Program-made: the position numbers and the translations under genes
Part shown: positions 1 through 7,367 of the stretch, piece by piece
Layout of the letters: every line of letters starts with the position of its first letter
How positions within the stretch are numbered: the first letter of the stretch is position 1
Notes under the pieces: model-generated
Databases searched by the model: none
Seen by the model: the letters and a program-made list of their open reading frames with translations, nothing else
Told to the model about the DNA's origin: nothing
Assembly (NCBI GenBank): GCA_003555185.1
Contig: PWFZ01000352.1
Location: 1 to 17,239, forward strand
From: Balneolaceae bacterium
GTDB taxonomy: Bacteria; Bacteroidota; Rhodothermia; Balneolales; Balneolaceae
Direction: 5' to 3'
Length of the DNA stretch: 17,239 nt

Positions 1-193
1 TATCGAAACATTTACGAATGTGAATAAGGCCGTAACCAGTACGGATGTATTTATATCGAACGAAATTACAGGCAGAATTAATAATTTATTAAATGCCAAT
101 GTAAGGCTCGACCTGGTTTATGATGATGATTTTTCCAACGAAATTCAGGTGATGCAGGTTATCTCCGTGGGCCTGTCTTTTATATTAATCTAA
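1..193 (+). CDS. C-terminal end of an outer-membrane beta-barrel protein (DUF3078/DUF481-like), partial
   Basis: The frame starting at base 2 is open from the window edge to a TAA stop at 191-193 and encodes the last 63 residues of a protein that begins upstream. The visible part has alternating polar and hydrophobic residues typical of transmembrane beta strands, an INNLLNANVRLDLVYDDD segment, and a hydrophobic final strand ending SVGLSFILI. A strand with LxLxYDDD followed by a final GLSF strand is how I recall the C-termini of the DUF3078 and DUF481 barrel families. The family name is therefore a recollection-based inference and the barrel character is the firmer part. The next gene starts 9 bp after the stop on the same strand, so the two are probably co-transcribed. 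The N-terminus and signal peptide are outside the window. Confidence 0.5.
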   Translation, partial: IETFTNVNKAVTSTDVFISNEITGRINNLLNANVRLDLVYDDDFSNEIQVMQVISVGLSFILI

Positions 194-202
194 ACTCCTG
201 AT

Positions 203-1552
203 TTGAACTGGTACACTTCATACCTACCTATTTTAGAAAAAGCGCTGCACAAAACAGATGTGTGGCGTTCTTCCTTTGGAGATCAACAGTCATCCGGTTC
301 GGATAGTAAAAAGGTCGAAGAGGTTATTAATAAGCTTCAGCAAAGACTAGAGGGGAATTATCCGTTTCATCATCCGCAGTATGCCGGACAAATGCTAAAA
401 CCACCTCACCCAGCCGCCTGGGTTGCACAATCTCTTGCAGCAACCATCAATCCAAATAACCATGCTCTGGATGGAGGACCACCAACTTCGGAAATGGAAA
501 AGGAGGCGGTGGAAATGATCGCGGAAATGGTGGGGTATAAACAGCCATTTTTAGGTCATCTGACCTCAGCAGGTACCATTGCCAACCTGGAAGCCTTGTT
601 CGTGGCGAGAGAAATTCACCCGGACAAAAAAATTGCGGCCACTGCACAGGCACTCTACACTCATCGAAGAATGTGCCATGTATTAAATACTCCATTTCTG
701 GAAATCCCGGTGGATGTTTTTGGGAACCCGGATATGGACTTTCTTGAAAAGCATAAAGAAGATATCGGAACGCTGGTTGTAACTATGGGTACAACAGGTC
801 TGGGCACCGTTGAGCCTTTATCAGAACTCGTGATGTGGGCTGAAATAAATAATGTCCGAATTCATGTGGATGCGGCCTACGGTGGTTTTTTTAAAATTAT
901 TTCGGACCAGTTAAATAGTTCAATTCACTGGGATGCACTGTCAAAAGCCGACAGCATTGTAATTGATCCCCATAAGCATGGGTTGCAGCCTTACGGATGT
1001 GGAAGTATTTTATTTAAAGATCCTGCTGTGGGACAATATTATAAGCATGATTCGCCCTATACCTATTTTACTTCTGATGATCTTCACCTTGGCGAGATCA
1101 GCCTGGAGTGCTCAAGAGCAGGTGCTTCCGCAGCAGCATTATGGGTAACTCTCCAGCTTTTACCGCTTAAGAGAGAGGGGCTTGGCGAGATTCTCCAAAA
1201 AACGATTGATGCGGCTAATGCCTTTTCGATTGCGATGGATAAATCAGAAATGTTTGAAGTCTATCAAAATCCTGAGTTGGATATCGTTGCCTATTTCCCG
1301 GTTTCAAAGAGTTCAAAAATCAGCGAGGTTTCGGGACTGTGCAGAAAGCTTTTTAAAGCTGGAATGGAAGATAAGGCCGGCGGCTTTCACCTCAGCCTGT
1401 TCAAGGTTTCGGCAAAGGAGTTTACCTCCCGTTTTCCTGACTATAAATCAGATGAAGATACGGTCACTATTCTTCGAAGTGTGTTTATGAAGCCCGAACA
1501 TCTGGACTTTATCCCGGAACTGGTTCGCAGACTTCATCAAAAATTAGATTAA
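203..1552 (+). CDS. PLP-dependent group II decarboxylase (amino-acid decarboxylase, substrate unresolved)
   Basis: This 449-residue protein belongs to the group II pyridoxal-phosphate decarboxylases (aspartate, glutamate, diaminobutyrate, tyrosine and aromatic amino-acid decarboxylases), cytosolic fold-type I enzymes that remove the alpha-carboxyl group. The cofactor site is intact: HVDAAYGG places the pyridine-nitrogen Asp at D223, DPHKHG gives the Schiff-base lysine K258, and H154 in THRRM sits where the ring-stacking histidine is expected. The N-terminal FHHPQYAGQM and ALDGGPPTSEME segments and the GTTGLGTVEP stretch also fit the family, and the length is normal. The start is TTG at 203: an in-frame stop lies at 191-193, leaving only four codons, none ATG, before the conserved part. 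No good Shine-Dalgarno sequence is seen. I cannot tell the substrate; beta-alanine formation from aspartate is one option in organisms lacking panD. It probably forms an operon with the barrel gene upstream. Confidence 0.85.
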   Translation: MNWYTSYLPILEKALHKTDVWRSSFGDQQSSGSDSKKVEEVINKLQQRLEGNYPFHHPQYAGQMLKPPHPAAWVAQSLAATINPNNHALDGGPPTSEMEKEAVEMIAEMVGYKQPFLGHLTSAGTIANLEALFVAREIHPDKKIAATAQALYTHRRMCHVLNTPFLEIPVDVFGNPDMDFLEKHKEDIGTLVVTMGTTGLGTVEPLSELVMWAEINNVRIHVDAAYGGFFKIISDQLNSSIHWDALSKADSIVIDPHKHGLQPYGCGSILFKDPAVGQYYKHDSPYTYFTSDDLHLGEISLECSRAGASAAALWVTLQLLPLKREGLGEILQKTIDAANAFSIAMDKSEMFEVYQNPELDIVAYFPVSKSSKISEVSGLCRKLFKAGMEDKAGGFHLSLFKVSAKEFTSRFPDYKSDEDTVTILRSVFMKPEHLDFIPELVRRLHQKLD

Positions 1553-1564
1553 GCCACTCATTTC

Positions 1565-4500
1565 TTAAAACTGTCTGGCAAGAACGGCAGTTTCCCGGAA
1601 GTTTCGATTGCGTCCGGTGGAGCTGTTGTAAGCTTCTATGTAAATTATATAGATGCCAATCCGGCTTGTCAGTCTATCGTCTGTAAGGCCATCCCAGATT
1701 ACAGCCCCTTCAAAGCCTGCCTGATGTGCATCAACCAGCGTGCGAACAAGCCTTCCATAGCGATCATAAATACGGATCCTCATCAGATAGTCAGGCTCCT
1801 CAAATTTGTAGTTGATGAACAGGTTGTCATCGAAACCGTCTCCGTCGGGCGAAAATGGATTTGGCGTTAAAGAAATACCGGTTTCAGCCAGTGGCTGCGG
1901 AGTTTCCTGAAAGATCGAATTATGGGTGGCCGGGGTGCCTCCAATAGGCTGAGCGTTACTGCTCCAGTTTGCTGGATCGTTTGTATCCCCGCCGGGGCTG
2001 ACTCGCTCAAGGGATTTTCCGCGGGTGTCAATAAGGTTAGGATTGTGCCATTCCGGCCGGTAATCAATCATGTCGATTATGGTCCGTGTGCTATCGGCCA
2101 GGTAAACTTCACGCCCTGAAAGAGGGAGGCTCAGCGTGGATCGGTCAACCCGCAACGCCTTATTTTCGAATCCGGTATCAAGGTTGAAAAATATAGCAGT
2201 CTTGCTGTCGGTAAAATTATGGGTTTGATCTTCTGCATGAAACAGAAGTACTCCGTTTGCCGGGATCCATCGCTCAGTAGAATTTACAGGCCTTATTGAT
2301 GTAATTTGATTGTTATTATCCGGGCGGTCGTGCAAGAACAGGCCCTCTGCAGAAATGGCGTAGGACCGTCTGTTAACAATCTCAATATACTCCGCCTGGT
2401 TGGTCAGGTTTTCCCGGTTGTCTCGTATGGGATCGTACATAATTTCATTAAATACCAGATCCCCTTTCTGTACCGGCTGAGCAACCGGCCGCTCCTGACC
2501 GGATGTGATATTTCCCTGAAAATCGCCGAAATTCTCAATGATCAGTGTGATCTCTTCACCGGGTATGACGTGTTCAGTATCGAGAATGATACGATTGCCG
2601 TGATTTGGATCGTAAAAAAGCAGTTCCGCTTCCCGGTCGTTTACTAAAAAGCGTGCACCCGTTTTCTCAATGGAAGCAGATTGTTGAATAGCTGAACTGT
2701 TGATCTTTGAATTTGAACCCTGATTTAGGTCCACAAATTCACTGAATCGTACTTCCAGAGAATCAGGATGGGAAAGGTTTGCGAAAATAATTTCAGGTGA
2801 CGACATATCACGTTCAAAGCTGCTGTTCTCCTCAGCCGGCGTGGAGCCACCCTCAGCACTGCTGGGGGTCCAGTTTGCGCGATCAATTGAAATGGCATCC
2901 GGATCACGGCGCTCAAGTGAAACCCCTGCTATGTTATCTCCCCAGGATGGCAGATAAAAAAGACTGTCGATAACTGTTTCAGCGCTGTTTTTAAGTGTAA
3001 CAGCATCACCGTTGTTGCTTAGTGACTTAAATCCGGACAGGTAAATAATTTTATCAGATTCAGCAGCAAACGTTTCGGTGTCTGTAAATACGAGGTAACC
3101 TTCTCCGCGAATGCTGGTGCCATCAGGCAGGGTAGTACTGCCTGATGCATTTGATAGTGTCCATCCGCTAAGGTCTGCATTTTGCTCAGACCGGTTATAA
3201 ATTTCCACAAATTCAGGACTTCCTGCCTGCAAACGCCGGTACAAAATTTCGTTAATGACAATTTGCCGGGGTTCAGCTTCATCAAACTGTAGAAATTCAA
3301 TAGAACGTGTTTCACTTTCGATGGTATTACCGAAAAGATCACCTATCCCATTGATTGTTATCTCATATTCTGTGTCGCTTTGCAATTCACTATCAATAAC
3401 TATCTCAACCACATTTCGGTCTAAATTGATAGTCGATATATGCATTGCAGGCTCGACTGAGTAATTGTCAATCTGAGTGGCCGTTTCCTCATCAAGGCGT
3501 TCATTAAACCGTAGGACAAAAGCTTCGTTTCCAAATGTATTCAGGGATTCCCAAATGGGAGGATTTATATCCTGTTCCACTTCATTTGTGAACCCGGGGG
3601 TTCCTAAAAGTTCATTGGGAGATTCACCCCAGTTTTCAACGAATCGGGCAGAAACCTCTGCTGATCTTCGTTCGAGTGCCACGTTAGTTCCACCCCATTC
3701 CGGCCGCTCGTACCTCAGTGATTCTGCGACAGCACCATAATTGTCAATAAGCCGTATTTTGTCACTCTGTGTTTGGGTGATTCCCGGAAAATTATTCATC
3801 TGAAACCACTCTCCGGCGCCAAAGGTATTCGTCATTAGTGAGGTGTCTTCTGCAACGATAAGAAATCCATTGGGTTCTATAGCCAACGAGGTTGAACTGA
3901 TCACCCCTCCGCTATTTGCAGCTCCTTCTGCACGACGTAATTCCCAGTCCCTGATATTTAAGATTTTATCTGATGTGTTGTACAGCTCAACGTATTTGGA
4001 ATACCCTTCGGGGGTGTTATACATAAACTCGTTGATGACGATATCACCTAGTTCATATTCATCAAAGACAAAAAAGTTGAGCCCTGTGTCACCTTCAATC
4101 GTCCAGCCCACAATGCTTTCAATATCATTAATAAGCAGGTTATAGGAACCGATTTCGAACTCCCCCGAAAATTCCAGGCGCACATTTTCTGAATTCGGAA
4201 ACTCAATAGAAGTGGGGGCGGTGCCATCATCCAGCTGAAAGTTGGAAACCGATACTGTGGACAGGTTCAGTGGATGTGTAAATTGAACAAATACAGTATT
4301 ATTTTCCTCAACATCAGCGCTCAACACTCTAAATGGATTCAGAAATCTAAATTCGAACTCCCGGCTGCCTGAAATAGAGTTTCCAAAGATGTCACCCACA
4401 TTTTCATAGATAAATGAGTAATCAACCTGATCGAGCAGATTCTCTTCAAGGGCAAATATGAGCATCTTTCGGTCTTCAATATTGTACTGTGTGGATTCAA

Positions 4501-6346
4501 AAAACGCGTTGTTCGTCAAACTAAAGCTGTTTAGCTCAAGAACCGATTCCGGTGAAAGCGCACGGGAGAATTCAACTCTTAATTCCTGCGGTACCGGAAA
4601 ACTGACTGCTACAACTTCCGGTGAATCAGATGGAACGGATATCGTATTGGGTAATCCCGGTGAGCCGCGAAGAGCGTCTTCAGAATCGGCCCAGTTGTCA
4701 CTGAATACGGAGGAAACGCTGAACGACTTACGTTCTAAAGATCTGCCGTTGCCACCCCAAAGGGAGGATCGGTAGAGCAAGGAGTCTGCGGTGATATCAT
4801 TCGCTGATCGGACAACAATCTGATCTTCGGTGGTAAGGTTTAACGAGGGAAAATTTTCAGCCTCAAAAAAGTTTCGTTCTCCGAATCGCTCCAGAAAAAC
4901 CGGTTCTCCCCTCGTAACAGCAAGGTACTCGTTAGGGGGGATGGGCAGGTTTTCGGAACTGATTATCTCCCCATTAAACGTGAACTCCCGAAGATTTAAA
5001 AACTTTCCTGATTGGTTATACAGTTCTATATATCGGGGGCGATCAAATTCGTTTGTTCTCCAGTCGACAGGTACCCGGTAAAAAAATTCACTGATCGCCA
5101 GGTCTCCCTCTTCAAATTCATCGAAAATAAATAGCTCATAAGTGTCATCATCAATCAGGCTCCAGCCGTTTACACTTTGAATATCGGAGACTGATAATAT
5201 ATACTCACCTGAAGCGAGTGGCGTGTTAAATTCAAGCCGGATGGTTCCTGCTTCGGATTGAGTTACCTGATCCGGACTCGCTTCGCCTTCAATCTCAAAA
5301 TTAGAAGGCTGAGTAAATGAATCATCAATTTCTTCAGTGAAAAAAATGTCTATTTTACTGTTACTGATTGTTTCATTTCCAGTTATGCGAAATGGATTTT
5401 CGACAGAAAAATTCAGCTGGGTATTTGGCTCGATGACTTCTCCAAAACCTGTTTCAACATCGTTGATGGTAATGGTGTAGTCGCCATCAACAAATAGATC
5501 GTCATACTGTAATCGTACCACAACATCTGATTGAAGAGAAACGGAAGATGGGTTACCAACATTTTGATCGACTTGAAAGCCGGATGTTGAAAGGCTGGAC
5601 TCTTCAATGGAATAGTTAAATGTAATATCGAGAGTTGTGGCACCTGAAACGTCAGCGCTGACAGCATCTAATTTTTCAATGTTTTCAATGATGATGTCAT
5701 CAAAATAGAAGTTTTCCCGGTTTCCTGAAGAATACCTTATTAAAATACCAAAGTAATTCGATTCCGTGAATGTATTGTCATTTACCGGTTCTGAGTCAAG
5801 TGTTGGCGCACTTCCATACCCTTCACTGACATACAGTGCCCACTCACCATCGTCACTTCGTGTAACCATAACCTGATACCCTGTATCTGCTTCAATTTCA
5901 GTATCAGATGAAAGTAGTGTTTCATTATCACTGCCATTCAGAATCTTAACGAGGTCAAAATTGCCTCCTCCGGTGTGAATCGCATAACCATTTGCACTTC
6001 CGGGTGATCCAGCTCCGATAATGTCGAGTTCGGTTTCATCAGATATCAGATATATATAAACTCGGTTGAATGAAGATGTGGCCGGAACTTCTATATAAAA
6101 TTCCCAAGAGCCATAAACGGTAGATGACTCTGTAATTAATTGGGATCGGTCACCATCTGTGTCATTTAGCCGAAGTAACGTATTTCCATTGTCATCAAAA
6201 AAAGAGAAGTTGTTTAAATCTCCAGTCCATTCCGGGTTTTGGGTGAGATTTTGATCTTCAAAATCTTCATTTATAATAACAATCTGAGCATTTAACGTTG
6301 AAATAGAGAAGGGCAAAAAAAATAAATAAAGTAATAACTTTTTCAT
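1565..6346 (-). CDS. Large secreted multidomain protein with four lamin-tail domains, Ig-like repeats and a gliding/type IX-style C-terminal domain
   Basis: The 1593-residue product starts with a signal peptide (MKKLLLYLFF...LNAQ, about 21 residues). Domains in order are: a concanavalin/LamG-like sandwich (about 22-220); Ig-like domains resembling Big_5/SbsA (about 222-316 and 317-413); lamin-tail domain 1 (about 416-566); two Ig-like domains (about 570-668 and 668-765); lamin-tail 2 (about 766-920); an Ig-like domain (about 925-1025); lamin-tail 3 (about 1027-1173); an Ig-like domain (about 1178-1292); lamin-tail 4 (about 1294-1473); and a C-terminal domain (about 1490-1593). Each lamin-tail copy opens with a form of INEFMY...YVELYN and closes with SLER...NW...GTP. 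The C-terminus opens with the calcium-site-like NPFSPDGDGFDDNLF, includes RIYDRYGRLVRTL and a WDG turn, and resembles gliding-motility/FlgD-like sorting domains. The protein is strongly acidic. No catalytic motif is seen; an adhesin, matrix or surface-structure role is inferred. It is convergent with the decarboxylase gene, 12 bp apart, and probably monocistronic. Confidence 0.85.
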   Translation of the reverse strand: MKKLLLYLFFLPFSISTLNAQIVIINEDFEDQNLTQNPEWTGDLNNFSFFDDNGNTLLRLNDTDGDRSQLITESSTVYGSWEFYIEVPATSSFNRVYIYLISDETELDIIGAGSPGSANGYAIHTGGGNFDLVKILNGSDNETLLSSDTEIEADTGYQVMVTRSDDGEWALYVSEGYGSAPTLDSEPVNDNTFTESNYFGILIRYSSGNRENFYFDDIIIENIEKLDAVSADVSGATTLDITFNYSIEESSLSTSGFQVDQNVGNPSSVSLQSDVVVRLQYDDLFVDGDYTITINDVETGFGEVIEPNTQLNFSVENPFRITGNETISNSKIDIFFTEEIDDSFTQPSNFEIEGEASPDQVTQSEAGTIRLEFNTPLASGEYILSVSDIQSVNGWSLIDDDTYELFIFDEFEEGDLAISEFFYRVPVDWRTNEFDRPRYIELYNQSGKFLNLREFTFNGEIISSENLPIPPNEYLAVTRGEPVFLERFGERNFFEAENFPSLNLTTEDQIVVRSANDITADSLLYRSSLWGGNGRSLERKSFSVSSVFSDNWADSEDALRGSPGLPNTISVPSDSPEVVAVSFPVPQELRVEFSRALSPESVLELNSFSLTNNAFFESTQYNIEDRKMLIFALEENLLDQVDYSFIYENVGDIFGNSISGSREFEFRFLNPFRVLSADVEENNTVFVQFTHPLNLSTVSVSNFQLDDGTAPTSIEFPNSENVRLEFSGEFEIGSYNLLINDIESIVGWTIEGDTGLNFFVFDEYELGDIVINEFMYNTPEGYSKYVELYNTSDKILNIRDWELRRAEGAANSGGVISSTSLAIEPNGFLIVAEDTSLMTNTFGAGEWFQMNNFPGITQTQSDKIRLIDNYGAVAESLRYERPEWGGTNVALERRSAEVSARFVENWGESPNELLGTPGFTNEVEQDINPPIWESLNTFGNEAFVLRFNERLDEETATQIDNYSVEPAMHISTINLDRNVVEIVIDSELQSDTEYEITINGIGDLFGNTIESETRSIEFLQFDEAEPRQIVINEILYRRLQAGSPEFVEIYNRSEQNADLSGWTLSNASGSTTLPDGTSIRGEGYLVFTDTETFAAESDKIIYLSGFKSLSNNGDAVTLKNSAETVIDSLFYLPSWGDNIAGVSLERRDPDAISIDRANWTPSSAEGGSTPAEENSSFERDMSSPEIIFANLSHPDSLEVRFSEFVDLNQGSNSKINSSAIQQSASIEKTGARFLVNDREAELLFYDPNHGNRIILDTEHVIPGEEITLIIENFGDFQGNITSGQERPVAQPVQKGDLVFNEIMYDPIRDNRENLTNQAEYIEIVNRRSYAISAEGLFLHDRPDNNNQITSIRPVNSTERWIPANGVLLFHAEDQTHNFTDSKTAIFFNLDTGFENKALRVDRSTLSLPLSGREVYLADSTRTIIDMIDYRPEWHNPNLIDTRGKSLERVSPGGDTNDPANWSSNAQPIGGTPATHNSIFQETPQPLAETGISLTPNPFSPDGDGFDDNLFINYKFEEPDYLMRIRIYDRYGRLVRTLVDAHQAGFEGAVIWDGLTDDRLTSRIGIYIIYIEAYNSSTGRNRNFRETAVLARQF

Positions 6347-6410
6347 GACATGAGCTTATGGTAGTATGAGCGAAAGCTAACTCATTAGAATACAGATAAG
6401 CGTCGATGTA

Positions 6411-6442
6411 AATAAAAAGGCCGGAAGGTCAGTTCCGGCCTT
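6411..6442 (-). terminator. Rho-independent terminator on the minus strand, with no obvious parent gene
   Basis: A perfect 10-bp stem (AAGGCCGGAA at 6417-6426 and TTCCGGCCTT at 6433-6442) encloses a 6-nt loop. Read on the minus strand it is followed by TTTTTATTT, a proper U-tract. On the plus strand it is followed by CTTGAAGG, so it does not look like a plus-strand terminator. It lies between two divergent genes, upstream of the lamin-tail gene start, so no annotated minus-strand gene feeds into it. See the candidate RNA feature. Confidence 0.7.
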
Positions 6443-6520
6443 CTTGAAGGATATTGAAAATGTTGCTCTACATTTCAATATGTATCTACGTGTATCGTGT
6501 TCTCGTATGTATGAACACTA
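6411..6520 (-). ncRNA. Candidate small structured RNA ending in the orphan terminator (speculative)
   Basis: Three hairpins lie side by side in this non-coding gap. From the minus-strand 5' side they are GTGTTC/GAACAC (6497-6502 with 6513-6518, perfect 6 bp, 10-nt loop); a 12-bp stem with one bulged A (6451-6463 with 6470-6481, 6-nt loop); and the 10-bp terminator stem at 6417-6442 with its minus-strand U-tract. Hairpins followed by an intrinsic terminator are the usual shape of a bacterial small RNA. The 5' end and promoter are not identified, and the match to any known RNA family is not recognised. The alternative is that the two upstream hairpins form part of the plus-strand leader of the PH-like gene at 6598, or are chance structures in AT-rich DNA. 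Confidence 0.25.
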
Positions 6521-6597
6521 AACAGCAGATTCCTTACAGTTTTTTTTCAAGAAATTTCAAATACTTTATAAGGTTATATAAATTAAATACTTACGAT

Positions 6598-6981
6598 ATG
6601 AATAATTACTCCGTTGCCTTTGAAATACCCAATATGAACCAAGGATTTGTAGAGGTGAAAGGTCTTTTGAGTGTATATGAAGACTCAATCCTTCTTGAGT
6701 TCGAAAGAAAAGATGCGGTTATCGGGTCAGCAAAAACAGGATTTAAAGAGGCGCGCATACTCTATTCAGAGTTGGAAGAGATGGAGTGGAGAAAAGGATT
6801 TTTCCGCTCAAAACTAATACTGTTTGGGAAAACTCTTAGATCGCTGAGTGAGGTACCCGGTGCCGAGCAGGGTCGACTGGTGATGAATGTGAAAAGAAAA
6901 GACCGGGATGATGCGGAAAGGGTGGCAAGCAGCGTGCGTTTACGAATCTCTGAAGCGCGACTGAATTCGATGGAGGATTAG
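6598..6981 (+). CDS. Small cytosolic protein with a PH-like (bacterial pleckstrin-homology-type) fold, function unknown
   Basis: I choose ATG 6598 (MNNYSVAFEIP), giving 127 residues. The frame is open back to an ATG at 6454, but the extra 48 residues are of odd composition (Ile/Tyr/Lys/Phe-rich, from AT-rich DNA) and overlap a strong hairpin at 6451-6481, so I judge them non-coding. The predicted protein has a run of beta-strand-like segments (FVEVKGLLSVYEDSILLEFE, residues 17-36; ARILYSELEEMEWRKG, 52-67; SKLILFGKTL, 71-80; RLVMNVK, 93-99) and a closing helix (DDAERVASSVRLRISEARL, 104-122). Seven strands plus a C-terminal helix is the PH/GRAM fold pattern. The fold assignment is from pattern only, there are no catalytic motifs, and I do not recognise a named family. 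It is divergent from the lamin-tail gene and convergent with asd, so it is likely transcribed alone. Confidence 0.65.
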   Translation: MNNYSVAFEIPNMNQGFVEVKGLLSVYEDSILLEFERKDAVIGSAKTGFKEARILYSELEEMEWRKGFFRSKLILFGKTLRSLSEVPGAEQGRLVMNVKRKDRDDAERVASSVRLRISEARLNSMED

Positions 6982-7004
6982 AAATTGAAAATTAGAGAAT
7001 TGGG

Positions 7005-7069
7005 AAAAAGTCTTCCCTCTTTTTTTAAATTTCTTTTGATGCTGACACTTCGGTAGAGGGGTAGGGGTG
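7005..7069. repeat. Intergenic palindromic element, copy A (related to copy B at 16734-16797)
   Basis: The 32-nt core at 7031-7062 matches 16761-16792 at 26 of 32 positions without gaps, including CTTTTGAT and GTAGAGGGGT. Both copies are preceded by AAAAAG and a pyrimidine-rich CCCTC block about 15-20 nt upstream of the core. CCCTCT (7015-7020) and AGAGGG (7055-7060) form the ends of a potential stem. It has no coding content. It is probably a member of a dispersed intergenic repeat family in this genome, which a single window cannot prove. Confidence 0.55.
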
Positions 7070-7147
7070 GTTCAAAAAGGGTGTTCAATGAATAGTTAAC
7101 CTTTGTATCATGCCGTTTCAAAATTCCAATGCAATTCCAGTTAACTC

Positions 7148-7257
7148 CTTCGTGTTTCTTCGGGTCTTTGCGCCTTCGTGGTAATAAAAGTTCGAACTTC
7201 ATAACCCGGTATCGACAGTGGAACCACGAGAACACCAAGAATCAAAGGTTCACGAAG
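7148..7257. repeat. Inverted-repeat element with 35-nt arms (MITE/REP-like)
   Basis: The left arm (7148-7182, starting CTTCGTG and ending CTTCGTGGT) and the reverse complement of the right arm (7223-7257) align over 35 nt without gaps, with 24 identities including 7 at the outer end and 7 at the inner end. The 40-nt middle contains a perfect 12-bp palindrome, AAGTTCGAACTT, at 7188-7199. Within each arm a CTTCGTG unit also recurs at or near both ends. No transposase is present and no convincing target duplication is seen. CTTCGTG...CTTCGTGGT motifs occur as dispersed repeats in various environmental bacterial genomes as far as I recall; that part is not from the window. Confidence 0.6.
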
Positions 7258-7367
7258 TAAACTTCAATTATTAAGGCATCTATAAATCAAATGTATCTTT
7301 TTGGACAGCCTCAAATTTTATTCAAGGGCATCGTAATGAAATACCGCAGATTGTATACTGCCGCTGC

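Larger units (their letters stand above)
6982..7367. other. 386-bp convergent intergenic gap carrying two palindromic repeat elements
   Basis: This gap lies between the stop of the PH-like gene and the stop of asd. It holds a short element shared with the gap at 16734-16797 (7005-7069) and an inverted-repeat element (7148-7257), both listed separately. A minus-strand open frame of 86 codons spans 6978-7238, but it runs through the repeats, is basic and of odd composition, and has no recognisable domain, so I do not call it a gene. No clear T-tailed terminator for either flanking gene is visible. Confidence 0.7.

Noticed and set aside
2306..2647. Plus-strand open frame of 113 codons inside the lamin-tail gene
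   Set aside because: It is antisense to conserved lamin-tail domain coding sequence and has no domain of its own, as have the other plus-strand frames between 1922 and 5081.
6454..6597. N-terminal extension of the PH-like protein (48 residues from ATG 6454)
   Set aside because: The segment overlaps the 6451-6481 hairpin, is translated from very AT-rich DNA, and adds an odd Ile/Tyr-rich leader before a natural start at 6598. A membrane-anchor reading of the first 20 residues is possible but weaker.
6978..7238. Minus-strand open frame of 86 codons between the PH-like gene and asd
   Set aside because: It crosses both palindromic elements, has no recognisable domain and an unusual basic composition. 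It is best explained as an accidental open frame in repeat DNA.
7005..7257. CRISPR-like array in the repeat-rich gap before asd
   Set aside because: The repeats are inverted and unrelated to each other, not regularly spaced direct repeats, and no cas gene is present.
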